Below are positions 1 to 7,394 of a stretch of 64,000 nucleotides of DNA, one piece after another (position 1 is the first letter of the stretch; every line of letters starts with the position of its first letter). This DNA is from Parabacteroides goldsteinii (lineage in GTDB: Bacteria > Bacteroidota > Bacteroidia > Bacteroidales > Tannerellaceae). Below the pieces are notes generated by a model. It saw only the letters and a list, made by a program, of their open reading frames with translations, made no database searches and was not told the origin of the DNA. A program made the translations under genes and the position numbers. The stretch lies in contig NZ_JADNBB010000029.1 in NCBI RefSeq assembly GCF_015550595.1, positions 1 through 64,000 of the forward strand, given 5' to 3'.

Positions 1-141
1 GTTGATTTGCAAAAGGATCTGGATAAGCGTCCTGCTGCCCGCCAGTTCCGTCAAAGCATTTTACAGTATATGGCATCTGATCGTTTCAATCCGTCTATAT
101 CGCTAGATCCGGCATTAGTGAGGGCTTTGCATCAAAAGTAA
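1..141 (+). CDS. C-terminal end of a CDS, possibly a glycoside hydrolase
   Basis: Frame 1 is open from the first base to a TAA at 139-141 and gives the last 46 residues of a protein, ending in ALVRALHQK. The stretch with ARQFR, LQYM, SDRF and SLDPALV resembles the C-terminal tails of large Bacteroidales glycoside hydrolases of the GH2/beta-galactosidase type, where a similar short segment closes the protein. That resemblance is from memory and is weak, since no catalytic domain lies inside the window. A strong hairpin follows 11 bases after the stop, which fits the end of a transcription unit. Confidence 0.5.
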   Translation, partial: VDLQKDLDKRPAARQFRQSILQYMASDRFNPSISLDPALVRALHQK

Positions 142-152
142 AATAACAATAC

Positions 153-189
153 AGAGAATGTGTGTTTCATAATAAAATACACATTCTCT
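153..189. terminator. Hairpin after the first CDS, probable terminator
   Basis: A perfect 11-bp inverted repeat, AGAGAATGTGT (153-163) and ACACATTCTCT (179-189), encloses a 15-nt AT-rich loop. It starts 11 bases after the stop codon at 141. There is no immediate T-run on the plus strand, only a T-rich stretch about ten bases further on, so termination efficiency is uncertain. Confidence 0.5.
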
Positions 190-1159
190 CCGGATAAAAC
201 TTTTTATACCGTCACTTCACGGATAATCGGTCTCCTGTTCAAAAGTAGCACCGATGTTAACGCCACGACCTAACTGATTGTTAAATGTGGAAATAAAAGA
301 TATCACAATGATCAAATTTGAAGAAATATAAAACATTTTAACACAAAAATAGCAAAATAAAAACATAAATATCACATATCGAATCACTTCCAGAGAAAGA
401 ATTGATACACATTTTAACACCGATACTCAATAATATGATTCCAAAACCCGGTTTTAAACAAACTTCAACTTCGTTTAAAACGAAAAAAAATTCTGTTTAA
501 CCGAGATTGAGCTCCGTTTAAAACGAGATTTTCACAAATAGGAGTCCAGATTTTGAGAAAATAGCCTGTCAAAAGACTGATTTTGCATGCTAAATAACAT
601 ATTCACAATGCCAGAACGAGTAAAAAAGTGAACAAAAACAAAGAACCGAAATGCATCTGTACAGACGATTCACGAATAAAAACTACCCTATCGCTCACAT
701 ATTCATTCCAGTTTAACAGCAATAGAGAAATTAACTTACACATATGTCATTTTGATATTCACGTAGAATGGCCTGCATGAAGACAAGTCCGACCCATATC
801 TCGTATACCTCCTACAAACTGATGCTAAATTATCATTTTGTCAAAAAGAATTCTACATAAATCAATATCATAGATATAAATACGATTATGACAAAGAAAT
901 ACTATAATCTCCATTTTTTATCTCTCTTTACCTTATCAATGGTTTGAGATATTGGAGAACATTTCAGAGATAATACCTATATTCAAGATGAAAAGACTGC
1001 AGAAGATATAGTTGTCGACAGCTTGGTTTACTATTGGGAAAACCGACATTCTCTTATCTCTAATACCAATATCCCAGCTTACACCGACATAAGCAAGCAC
1101 TAGTAATACAAGGTACGGCTTGCCCTGTGTTGACATAATTATAAAATAATAAAAAGTAT
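190..1159. other. AT-rich intergenic spacer without a convincing gene
   Basis: About 970 bases that hold no gene I can support. The two minus-strand open frames here (217-420 and 936-1271) show no recognisable domain, no ribosome binding site and low-complexity composition. The visible structure is a set of phased GTTTAAA-type motifs at 451-524, listed separately. Confidence 0.5.
451..524. repeat. Four GTTTAAA-type motifs phased at 21-22 bp
   Basis: Four related motifs start at 451 (GTTTTAAAC), 473 (GTTTAAAAC), 495 (GTTTAAC) and 516 (GTTTAAAAC). Start-to-start distances are 22, 22 and 21 bp, close to two turns of B-DNA, which would place all motifs on one face of the helix. A 5 x 11-bp array with the same GTTTAAA core lies at 62192-62246. 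Function is unknown; protein binding is one reading, chance in AT-rich DNA another. Confidence 0.45.
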
Positions 1160-1310
1160 TACTTTTGTCACAAATACCATTGAGGTATTTAATTGCTTTG
1201 GGCCGTCCTGGTCGTGAGATTTGGGCGTTTTTTATGATGCGAGGAACATGTGGGGAAACAGACAAAAACAAATAAGGCTAAACAGGTTCAAATCAACCGT
1301 TTAGCCTTTT
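1160..1310 (+). ncRNA. Candidate small RNA with own promoter element and terminator
   Basis: A TACTTTTG at 1160-1167 matches the Bacteroidetes -7 element TAnnTTTG. It is followed at 1172-1190 by a perfect 7-bp hairpin (AAATACC, 5-nt loop, GGTATTT), then a G-rich stretch and a terminator hairpin at 1275-1307 with a T-run. The implied transcript is about 135 nt with no open frame of note. No good -33 TTTG sits at 19-21 nt upstream, only TTGAC about 27 nt away, so the promoter is imperfect. I do not recognise an RNA family. Confidence 0.35.
1275..1307. terminator. Bidirectional terminator beside the tRNA
   Basis: AGGCTAAAC (1275-1283) pairs with GTTTAGCCT (1299-1307), and GG/CC extends the stem past a bulged A. 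A TTTT run follows on the plus strand, and the minus strand continues TTATTTGTTTTTG. It can therefore end both the candidate small RNA on the plus strand and the tRNA transcript on the minus strand. Confidence 0.75.
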
Positions 1311-1317
1311 GCCTTTG

Positions 1318-1391
1318 TGGTCCCACTTGGGCTTGAACCAAGGACTCCCTGATTATGAGTCAGGTGCTCTAACCAACTGAGCTATAGGACC
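1318..1391 (-). tRNA. tRNA with CAT anticodon, probably tRNA-Ile2
   Basis: The minus strand folds as a complete 74-nt tRNA: acceptor GGTCCTA pairs with TGGGACC, the D-arm contains AGCTCAGTTGGTTAGAGC, the anticodon arm is CTGA-CTCATAA-TCAG with anticodon CAT, and the T-arm contains GGTTCAAGC. The 3' CCA is not encoded. A CAT anticodon can be elongator Met or the Ile2 tRNA whose C34 becomes lysidine. The acceptor pairs C4-G69 and C5-G68 are those TilS uses to recognise tRNA-Ile2 in E. coli, so Ile2 is favoured. It is not the initiator by its anticodon-stem sequence, which lacks the three G-C pairs. Confidence 0.93.
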
Positions 1392-1471
1392 GGTATTTCA
1401 GAGGGTCACTCTGAAATCGGGTGCAATATTACGACATTTAATCGGATTTTGCAAGTATTCTCGTGAAAACT

Positions 1472-2597
1472 TTACTTTTCAGCAGCTTCCTCACCACCAA
1501 ATTCCATCAGATAAGCCTTGATGAATTCGTCGATCTTACCATCCATGACACCGTTCACATCAGAAGTCTGATAGTTGGTACGGTGGTCTTTCACACGACG
1601 GTCGTCAAATACGTAGCTACGTATCTGTGATCCCCATTCGATCTTTTTCTTACCGGCTTCGATCTTGGCTTGTTCAGCCAGACGATGTTTCAACTCCTTA
1701 TCATACAAGATAGAACGCAACTGACGCATAGCGTTTTCTCGGTTCTTGGGTTGGTCGCGCGTTTCCGTGTTTTCGATCAGGATCTCTTCCTCCTCACCTG
1801 TGTAAGGATCTTTAAACTGGTAACGCAGACGAACACCGGATTCCACCTTGTTCACATTCTGTCCACCGGCACCTCCCGAACGGAACGTATCCCACGAAAT
1901 TGCTGCCGTTTCAATCTTCACTTCGATCGTATCGTCCACCAACGGAGTGACAAACACGGAAGCGAAAGAAGTCATACGTTTTCCCTGTGCATTATACGGA
2001 GAGACACGAACCAGGCGATGTACACCATTCTCACTTTTCAGGTAACCGAATGCATAATCACCTTCGATATTGATCGTTACCGTTTTAATACCGGCTTCAT
2101 CCCCTTCCTGTAAGTTGGCGATAGAGACTTTATAATTATTGGATTCAGCATAACGCAGATACATACGCATCAGCATGGAAGCCCAGTCCTGGCTTTCGGT
2201 ACCGCCGGCTCCGGAGTTGATCTTAAGGACACAACTCATTTGATCGGCCTCATCACGAAGCATATTCCGGAATTCCAGGTTTTCTACCAGTTCCAACGCC
2301 TTGTTGTAAGCAGCATCAACCTCAGCTTCAGTGATAATTTCTTCTTTTACATAATCATAAGACAACTGCAACTCTTCTGCGGCATCATGAACCTCGTTAT
2401 AAAGTTCAATCCACTTTTTCAGTTCCCTCACTTTCTTCATCTGAGCCTCTGCCCGCTTGGCATCCTCCCAGAAACCGGGGTCCTGCGTACGCAATTCTTC
2501 TTCTTCTAACTGGATGGTCTTACCATCTATGTCAAAGATACCCCCTCAGCGCGAGCTCGCGCTCCAACACATTCTGTAGTTGGTCTGATGTTATCAT
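1472..2597 (-). CDS. prfB: Peptide chain release factor 2, with programmed +1 frameshift
   Basis: RF2 recognises UGA and UAA stop codons and triggers peptide release. The GGQ loop appears as SGGAGGQNVNKVES, and the C-terminal helical region ends EFGGEEAAEK. Translation starts at the ATG at 2597, runs 21 codons (MITSDQLQNVLERELALRGYL) to an in-frame TGA at 2532-2534, and shifts +1 so that the ribosome reads GAC and continues to the stop at 1472. The full product is about 374 residues, the usual RF2 length; the open frame beginning at 2494 is only the downstream part. A CAAAGATA at 2625-2632 is the complement of a TATCTTTG -7 element. The frameshift makes RF2 synthesis self-limiting. Confidence 0.96.
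2531..2563 (-). promoter_or_regulatory. RF2 autoregulatory +1 frameshift site with adjoining palindrome
   Basis: On the minus strand the sequence AGG GGG TAT CTT TGA C matches the E. coli prfB recoding signal: an internal Shine-Dalgarno-like AGGGGG, the slippery CTT and the weak stop TGAC. Directly 5' of it is a perfect 16-bp palindrome, AGCGCGAGCTCGCGCT (2548-2563), coding for Glu-Arg-Glu-Leu-Ala-Leu. RF2 shortage lets the ribosome pause on TGA and slip forward. Confidence 0.95.
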
Positions 2598-2649
2598 ACT
2601 CTTGTTCTTCTTTTAAATTTTGTGCAAAGATAGAAAATTAATCGTCAGT

Positions 2650-4458
2650 TTACTCTGCATACATAGCTTCAATCTGATCGGCATATTTCTGCAGGACAAC
2701 CGGACGTCGTAATTTCAAGGTATCGGTCAGCTCACGCCCTTCCATAGTAAACGGTTGGGGAAGCAAAGTAAACCGCTTGATCTTTTCATAAGAAGCCAGA
2801 TTCTTCTGATGTTCTTCAATATGCGATTCTATCAGACGGATAATATCATTGTTGGCAACCAATTCTTCACGACTACCGTATATTATACCTTTCTTCTCAG
2901 CATACTCTTCCAATAAAGGATAAGCCGGAACGATCAAAGCACTGACAAACTTACGCTGATCGCCGATAACCGCAATCTGCTCGATATATTTATCACTACT
3001 CATCTCCATCTCGATGGCCTGGGGAGCAATATATTTACCATTGGATGTTTTATAAAGGTCCTTGATACGCTCTGTAAAGAACAACACATTACCTTCCAGG
3101 CGTCCGGCATCTCCAGTACGGAAAAATCCGTCTTCCGTAAACGAACGGGCGTTTTCTTCCGGCTTGTTATAATATCCGGTTGTTACCGTCTTACCTTTTA
3201 CCAGGATTTCACCATTGCTTTCATCTATTTTTACTTCCACACCCGGCATGATCTCACCGATAGAACCAAACTGGAAACCTATCTCCGGATAGAAACATAC
3301 GGTTGCCGTAGTCTCACTCAAGCCATAGCCATAAACAATAGGAATATTAACAGATTGCAGGAATTCGTTCACCGTATCAGACAATGGAGCCCCGGCCACA
3401 GGAAACAGACGTCCCCTTTCGATACCCAATACCTTCTTCAACAAAGTGAAAACAGTCTTGTCATAAAATTTAAACTTGGATTTCAAGCAGAAAGGAGCCT
3501 GAAGCCCTTTATTCTTATATTCCAGATTATACAAACGTCCTGTTTCTATTGCGTCCAGGAAAATCTTTTTCATAAAAGGAGCAGAAGAATTGATCTTCTC
3601 ATGAACTCCCACATATACTTTTTCCCAGAAACGAGGTACATTACACATCAAGGTTGGATGAACCTCCGGTAATGTTTTCTGGATCTGCTTCGGATCCTGA
3701 TTGATAGCTATCTTCACCCCTTTATGCAGACAGTAATAAGTCCAGGCCTTTTCAAAGATATGAGTCAAAGGCAGGAAACACATTGATGTATCCTTGTCAT
3801 TTACCATCGGCAGACGGACATCATGAATACGCATTGCTTCCAAATAATTGAAATGATGAAGAATGACCCCTTTCGATTCGCCGGTAGTTCCGGAAGTATA
3901 CATGATAGTTGCTACGTCACCAGGAGTAGCTTCATTAGTACGGATCTTTACGGTAGTCTCTGCATGTGCATTATCCCCCAGACGCAAAAAATCATTGAAA
4001 TAGATGGACGTTTTATCGTCCGGGTTGAATTTAACGGCTGGGTCAAATACTACCAGGCGCTTTAACACAGACGATTCTTTCTGGACTTTAAAAGCATTAT
4101 TATATTGCAACTGTTCGCCCACAAACAAGGTGTGTATATCCGCATCATTGATAATATATTCTATCTGGGCCGGAGAATTAGTGGCATACATAGGGATAGA
4201 GATTACCCGGTTGCCATAAGCTCCGAAGTCGGTAAACAAACATTGAGGCATGTTCTGAGAATAGATACCGATTTTCTCCTGTACCTCTATTCCAAACTCT
4301 GCCATCGCTTTTGCTGTAAGCATTACATACTCAGAGAAATCTTTCCATGAGATCTTTAACCATTTTCCGCTTTCATTATCGCGGTATTTCAAAGCTGTAC
4401 GCGAGCCATATTTTTCAGCCTGCTTATGAATTAATTCAGCATAGTGGTAATAAACCAT
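2650..4458 (-). CDS. Long-chain fatty acid--CoA ligase (AMP-forming)
   Basis: This 602-residue enzyme of the ANL adenylating family activates a fatty acid with ATP and transfers it to CoA. The P-loop YTSGTTGESKG lies near residue 190, followed by LPLTHIFEKAW, the core YGLSETTATVC, and the hinge region TGDAGRLEGNVLFFTERIKD with the C-terminal catalytic domain after it. Length and the long linker match the FadD/ACSL-like group common in Bacteroidales. The frame is open to 4518, but the ATG at 4458 is preferred because a TACTTTTG element lies at 4484-4491, which would put the longer start upstream of the transcript. It is transcribed away from padR and lies just upstream of prfB. Confidence 0.9.
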   Translation of the reverse strand: MVYYHYAELIHKQAEKYGSRTALKYRDNESGKWLKISWKDFSEYVMLTAKAMAEFGIEVQEKIGIYSQNMPQCLFTDFGAYGNRVISIPMYATNSPAQIEYIINDADIHTLFVGEQLQYNNAFKVQKESSVLKRLVVFDPAVKFNPDDKTSIYFNDFLRLGDNAHAETTVKIRTNEATPGDVATIMYTSGTTGESKGVILHHFNYLEAMRIHDVRLPMVNDKDTSMCFLPLTHIFEKAWTYYCLHKGVKIAINQDPKQIQKTLPEVHPTLMCNVPRFWEKVYVGVHEKINSSAPFMKKIFLDAIETGRLYNLEYKNKGLQAPFCLKSKFKFYDKTVFTLLKKVLGIERGRLFPVAGAPLSDTVNEFLQSVNIPIVYGYGLSETTATVCFYPEIGFQFGSIGEIMPGVEVKIDESNGEILVKGKTVTTGYYNKPEENARSFTEDGFFRTGDAGRLEGNVLFFTERIKDLYKTSNGKYIAPQAIEMEMSSDKYIEQIAVIGDQRKFVSALIVPAYPLLEEYAEKKGIIYGSREELVANNDIIRLIESHIEEHQKNLASYEKIKRFTLLPQPFTMEGRELTDTLKLRRPVVLQKYADQIEAMYAE

Positions 4459-4483
4459 AAATCTTCTTTTTGAATTGATACAA

Positions 4484-4514
4484 CAAAAGTACGGCTTTCC
4501 TACTGAATAGCAAC
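4484..4514 (-). promoter_or_regulatory. Promoter of the acyl-CoA ligase gene
   Basis: CAAAAGTA at 4484-4491 is the complement of TACTTTTG (-7), and CAAC at 4511-4514 complements GTTG at the -33 position, 19 bases away. This matches Bacteroidetes sigma-ABfr promoter geometry and would start transcription about 20 bases before the ATG at 4458. Confidence 0.55.
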
Positions 4515-4623
4515 ACATTCCCTCCTTTTTTTACACACAATCGTACTTTTTGTGCAAAAAGTACTCCCGACATATTACAGACACAATAGAAAGAGGATGT
4601 TAAAATAGAATAAACATAGTAGC

Positions 4624-4659
4624 ATGTATTGCATAGTACACAGGCAATACATATATTTG
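4624..4659 (+). promoter_or_regulatory. padR-pspC promoter overlapped by a 9-bp inverted repeat
   Basis: TATATTTG at 4652-4659 is a full -7 match, and the TTG at 4629-4631 sits 20 bases upstream as the -33 element. A perfect inverted repeat, ATGTATTGC (4624-4632) and GCAATACAT (4644-4652), spans exactly this promoter. PadR-family operators are typically inverted repeats with ATGT/ACAT ends, so this is a good candidate autoregulatory operator. Confidence 0.7.
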
Positions 4660-4678
4660 CATTATAAAACTATAAGAG

Positions 4679-5005
4679 ATGAATGCAGAGAACGTAAAAT
4701 CACAAATGAGAAAAGGGACACTGGAGTATTGCATCCTCCTGCTTCTCAAGAAAGAGCCGGCTTACACCTCTGACATTATTCAGAAGTTACAAGAGGCTAA
4801 ATTGATTGTAGTTGAAGGCACCTTATATCCCCTTTTAACCCGGTTAAAGAACAGCGAATTATTAAGTTATCAGTGGATAGAATCGACTCAGGGACCGCCT
4901 CGCAAGTATTACCAACTCACAGAGAAAGGTGAAGAATTTCTCGGAGAACTGGAAAACTCCTGGCAGGAACTAAACGAAACAATCAACCACATCAGAAACA
5001 ATTAA
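4679..5005 (+). CDS. PadR family transcriptional regulator
   Basis: A 108-residue winged-helix regulator of the PadR group. The start MNAENVKSQMRKGTLEYCILLLL, then YTSDIIQKLQ, and the wing VVEGTLYPLLTRLKNSELL with GPPRKYYQLTEKG are the family's hallmark segments. Proteins of this size have only a short C-terminal dimerisation helix. PadR proteins usually repress their own operon, which fits the inverted repeat on the promoter. It sits 12 bases upstream of the PspC-domain gene and is surely co-transcribed with it, the standard pairing in Bacteroidetes. The inducer is not evident. Confidence 0.92.
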   Translation: MNAENVKSQMRKGTLEYCILLLLKKEPAYTSDIIQKLQEAKLIVVEGTLYPLLTRLKNSELLSYQWIESTQGPPRKYYQLTEKGEEFLGELENSWQELNETINHIRNN

Positions 5006-5017
5006 AACAGCAAAACA

Positions 5018-6112
5018 ATGAAGAAGACACTTACTGTTAATTTGGGAGGAACAGTTTTCCACATTGACGAAGATGCATATCAGCTATTAGATAAATATCT
5101 CTCCAATTTGCGTATACATTTCCGTAAAGAAGAGGGCTCTGAAGAGATCATGAACGATTTCGAAATGCGTATATCCGAACTTTTCGGCGAACGGGTCCGT
5201 CTGGGTCATGAAGTCATCACGATCGAACATGTCGAAGAGGTCATCAACCGCATGGGAAAACCGGAGGAGATATTTGAAGAAGAAAAAGAAGATGAAAAAG
5301 AGACTACGGGTAAACGCGTATTCCAGGAACAGGTCATTACCGGTAAGAAAAAACTAATGCGTGACCCTGACAACCGGGTGATCGGTGGAGTTGCAGCCGG
5401 CATTGCCGCTTATATGGGCTGGGATGCGACAGCAGTCAGATTAGCTATGATCCTGTTGCTCTTTATCCCTTTCGTACATTGGATGGCTATTTTATATATC
5501 ATTCTTTGGCTGGTAATGCCGTTAGCAAGAACAGCAGCCGACCGATTGATCATGCGAGGGAAAAGCGTCACACTTGAAACCATTGGACAAACTGTTACAG
5601 ACGGTTTCGAAAAGGTATCGAATAACGTAAACGATTATATCAGCTCCGATAAGCCAAGAAGTTTTTTTCAAAAAATAGCTGACCTGTTTGTTACAGTGTT
5701 CGGCTTCATCCTGAAATTCGGCGCTATATTGGCGGGTATCATTCTACTACCTCCTCTCCTGCTCGTCGTATTCATATTATTCATTGTAACGGTAGCATTA
5801 CTCGGAGGCGGAGCCAGTGTTCTGTATCACCTTTCACCGTTCGGAATGGATTTATATAACGGAGAGCCTGTTTATATGGTCATCATCGGTTGTATTGGCA
5901 CTATATTATTGATTGGCATACCGGCAATCTCCCTGCTTTATGCCATATGCGGACAACTGTTCAATCTGAAACCGCTTCCTAATTCCGCTAAATGGACACT
6001 GCTTGTCTTGTGGATAATTGCTTTGAGCGGTTGCGTGATCTACTTTGTACATATTGGATTACCGGCTCTTACTCCTTATTTCTGGCAAAACGGTTACTCT
6101 ATACATATATAG
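5018..6112 (+). CDS. PspC domain membrane protein
   Basis: A 364-residue inner-membrane protein partnered with the PadR regulator. The N-terminal ~100 residues are cytoplasmic and acidic, with MKKTLTVNLGGTVFHID and a VEEVINRMGKPEEIFEEE segment. The PspC domain follows at about 115-175 (DPDNRVIGGVAAGIAAYMGWD, then LYIILWLVMPLA). Three or four further membrane segments occupy 220-360. In proteobacteria PspC senses envelope stress; in this family the role is not established, and envelope homeostasis is inference. A terminator follows at 6155. Confidence 0.85.
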   Translation: MKKTLTVNLGGTVFHIDEDAYQLLDKYLSNLRIHFRKEEGSEEIMNDFEMRISELFGERVRLGHEVITIEHVEEVINRMGKPEEIFEEEKEDEKETTGKRVFQEQVITGKKKLMRDPDNRVIGGVAAGIAAYMGWDATAVRLAMILLLFIPFVHWMAILYIILWLVMPLARTAADRLIMRGKSVTLETIGQTVTDGFEKVSNNVNDYISSDKPRSFFQKIADLFVTVFGFILKFGAILAGIILLPPLLLVVFILFIVTVALLGGGASVLYHLSPFGMDLYNGEPVYMVIIGCIGTILLIGIPAISLLYAICGQLFNLKPLPNSAKWTLLVLWIIALSGCVIYFVHIGLPALTPYFWQNGYSIHI

Positions 6113-6154
6113 AAGGAAATAAAATGATTGTCGTTTAAAATGTGTGTTTAAAAA

Positions 6155-6188
6155 AGAAGGCCGCTCTGTCTCAGAGGGGCCTTTCTTC
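6155..6188 (+). terminator. Terminator of padR-pspC
   Basis: AAGGCC (6157-6162) pairs with GGCCTT (6178-6183) around a 15-nt loop that can itself pair CTCTG with CAGAG. A T-rich CTTTCTTCT tail follows. It lies about 40 bases after the pspC stop. Confidence 0.75.
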
Positions 6189-6229
6189 TAAGGTTAACAA
6201 ATTTATGAGTAAAAACCACTAATGAATCA

Positions 6230-6280
6230 TTAAAAAACCACTACCTCTGAGTCCCTTGGGGTTACACAGAAATAGTGGTT
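6230..6280 (-). terminator. Terminator of the greA-HIT operon
   Basis: AACCACTA (6236-6243) and TAGTGGTT (6273-6280) form an 8-bp stem with a long loop. Read on the minus strand the stem is followed by TTTTTTA, so it ends transcription coming from the HIT gene that stops at 6324. Confidence 0.7.
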
Positions 6281-6323
6281 ACAAATATACGTATTATTTT
6301 CAATAAAAAAAGACTTTACCCAA

Positions 6324-6719
6324 TTATTTGTACGCTTTTCTTATCAAGGCGGCAATTGAAGCTAATTCATCTTGACTTATTGTCATTTTCTCACCACCAA
6401 AATACATATCCGACTCCTTCGTTATAGGGATCAGATGGATATGAGCATGAGGTACCTCCAAACCCATTACAGCCAGCCCTACACGCTTACAGGGAATAGC
6501 CGCTTCCTGAGCACGGGCCACACGCTTGGCGAATGTCATCATTCGCCCTAACAATGCGTCTTCCAGATCAAAAATATAGTCAATTTCCTTCTTGGGAATC
6601 ACCAATGTATGCCCTTTTGCAACCGGGTTAATATCCAGGAAGGCAAAGAATTCTTCGTCTTCCGCAATTTTATGGCAAGGTATCTCACCGGCCACTATCC
6701 TACTGAATATTGTTGCCAT
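6324..6719 (-). CDS. HIT family (histidine triad) protein
   Basis: A 131-residue nucleotide-binding hydrolase of the HIT superfamily. The triad motif HAHIHLIP is near residue 92, and the N-terminal TIFSRIVAGEIPCHKIAEDE with ALINPVAKGHTLVIPK-like segments is typical of the Hint/HinT branch. Such proteins hydrolyse nucleoside phosphoramidates or AMP-lysine adducts. It begins 11 bases after greA and shares its transcript. The biological substrate in this organism is unknown. Confidence 0.92.
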   Translation of the reverse strand: MATIFSRIVAGEIPCHKIAEDEEFFAFLDINPVAKGHTLVIPKKEIDYIFDLEDALLGRMMTFAKRVARAQEAAIPCKRVGLAVMGLEVPHAHIHLIPITKESDMYFGGEKMTISQDELASIAALIRKAYK

Positions 6720-6730
6720 AACTTATTGTA

Positions 6731-7201
6731 TTAAATTGAAATTTCCATTACTTCGAAAGTCATTAACCCCGAAGGAACTTTGATTTCCACCACGTCACCA
6801 ACTTTCTTGCCCATCAGACCCTGAGCGATCGGAGTGCTGACAGAAATCTTACCTTCTTTCAGATTCGCTTCCGAATCAGACACCAAAGTATACGTCATCA
6901 CAGCATTGTTTTTCGTATTCTTAATCTTTACTTTATTCAAAATCTGAACTTCGTTCGTTTGAACACGCGTTTCGTCGATCAAACGGGCGTTGGCCAACAA
7001 ACCTTTCAACTGTGACAGCTTTGCTTCCATTATACCCTGAGCTTCTTTTGCAGCATCATATTCTGCATTTTCAGACAAATCTCCTTTATCTCTGGCTTCA
7101 GCAATCTGGGCAGAAATCTCAGGACGTTTCACGGTTTCCAAATAGTTGATCTCAGCTAAAAGCTTATTGTAGCCGTCTTCTGTCATATAACTAACAGCCA
7201 T
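6731..7201 (-). CDS. greA: Transcription elongation factor GreA
   Basis: This 156-residue factor rescues backtracked RNA polymerase by stimulating cleavage of the extruded RNA 3' end. The N-terminal coiled coil starts MAVSYMTEDGYNKLLAEINYLE and carries the acidic tip as DLSENAEYDAAKEAQ. The C-terminal FKBP-like domain contains VSDSEANLKEGKISVSTPIAQGLMGKKVGD. AGGAGGA precedes the ATG. The 5' leader contains a strong intrinsic terminator between promoter and gene (7251-7288), see findings. HIT follows in the same operon. Confidence 0.96.
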   Translation of the reverse strand: MAVSYMTEDGYNKLLAEINYLETVKRPEISAQIAEARDKGDLSENAEYDAAKEAQGIMEAKLSQLKGLLANARLIDETRVQTNEVQILNKVKIKNTKNNAVMTYTLVSDSEANLKEGKISVSTPIAQGLMGKKVGDVVEIKVPSGLMTFEVMEISI

Positions 7202-7250
7202 AGTAAATCCTCCTAATTATTGATTATTAAATTAATATTTATACCACATA

Positions 7251-7288
7251 TAAAAAAAGAATCCCGACCAACAACCTGGCCGGAACTC
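7251..7288 (-). terminator. Intrinsic terminator within the greA leader
   Basis: On the minus strand GAGTTCCGGCC and GGTCGGGATTC form an 11-bp stem (two G-U among the wobble pairs) closed by an 8-nt loop and followed by TTTTTTT. It is downstream of the TTTG-20-TATCTTTG promoter at 7314-7345 and upstream of the greA ATG at 7201. It may terminate the preceding lipoprotein gene, attenuate greA, or both. Confidence 0.75.
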
Positions 7289-7313
7289 CTTTTTCTCTCT
7301 ATTTAAGACTAGG

Positions 7314-7345
7314 CAAAGATAAGACATCTTTTCAAAATGCACAAA
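7314..7345 (-). promoter_or_regulatory. Promoter of greA
   Basis: CAAAGATA at 7314-7321 is the complement of the -7 element TATCTTTG, and CAAA at 7342-7345 complements TTTG. The spacing is exactly 20 bases, an ideal Bacteroidetes primary sigma promoter. The start point would be near 7308, giving a leader of roughly 100 nt to the greA ATG. Confidence 0.75.
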
Positions 7346-7394
7346 TCTTCGCAAGTGCTTTACAACATATAAATCTGATTGTTAGCGCGATATA

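Noticed and set aside
217-420. 67-codon minus-strand open frame in the first spacer
   Set aside because: Low-complexity, hydrophobic AT-rich translation, no ribosome binding site and no known domain.
936-1271. 111-codon minus-strand open frame opposite the candidate RNA
   Set aside because: No recognised domain, and its 5' part lies under a promoter and hairpin read on the other strand; more likely a shadow of a non-coding region.
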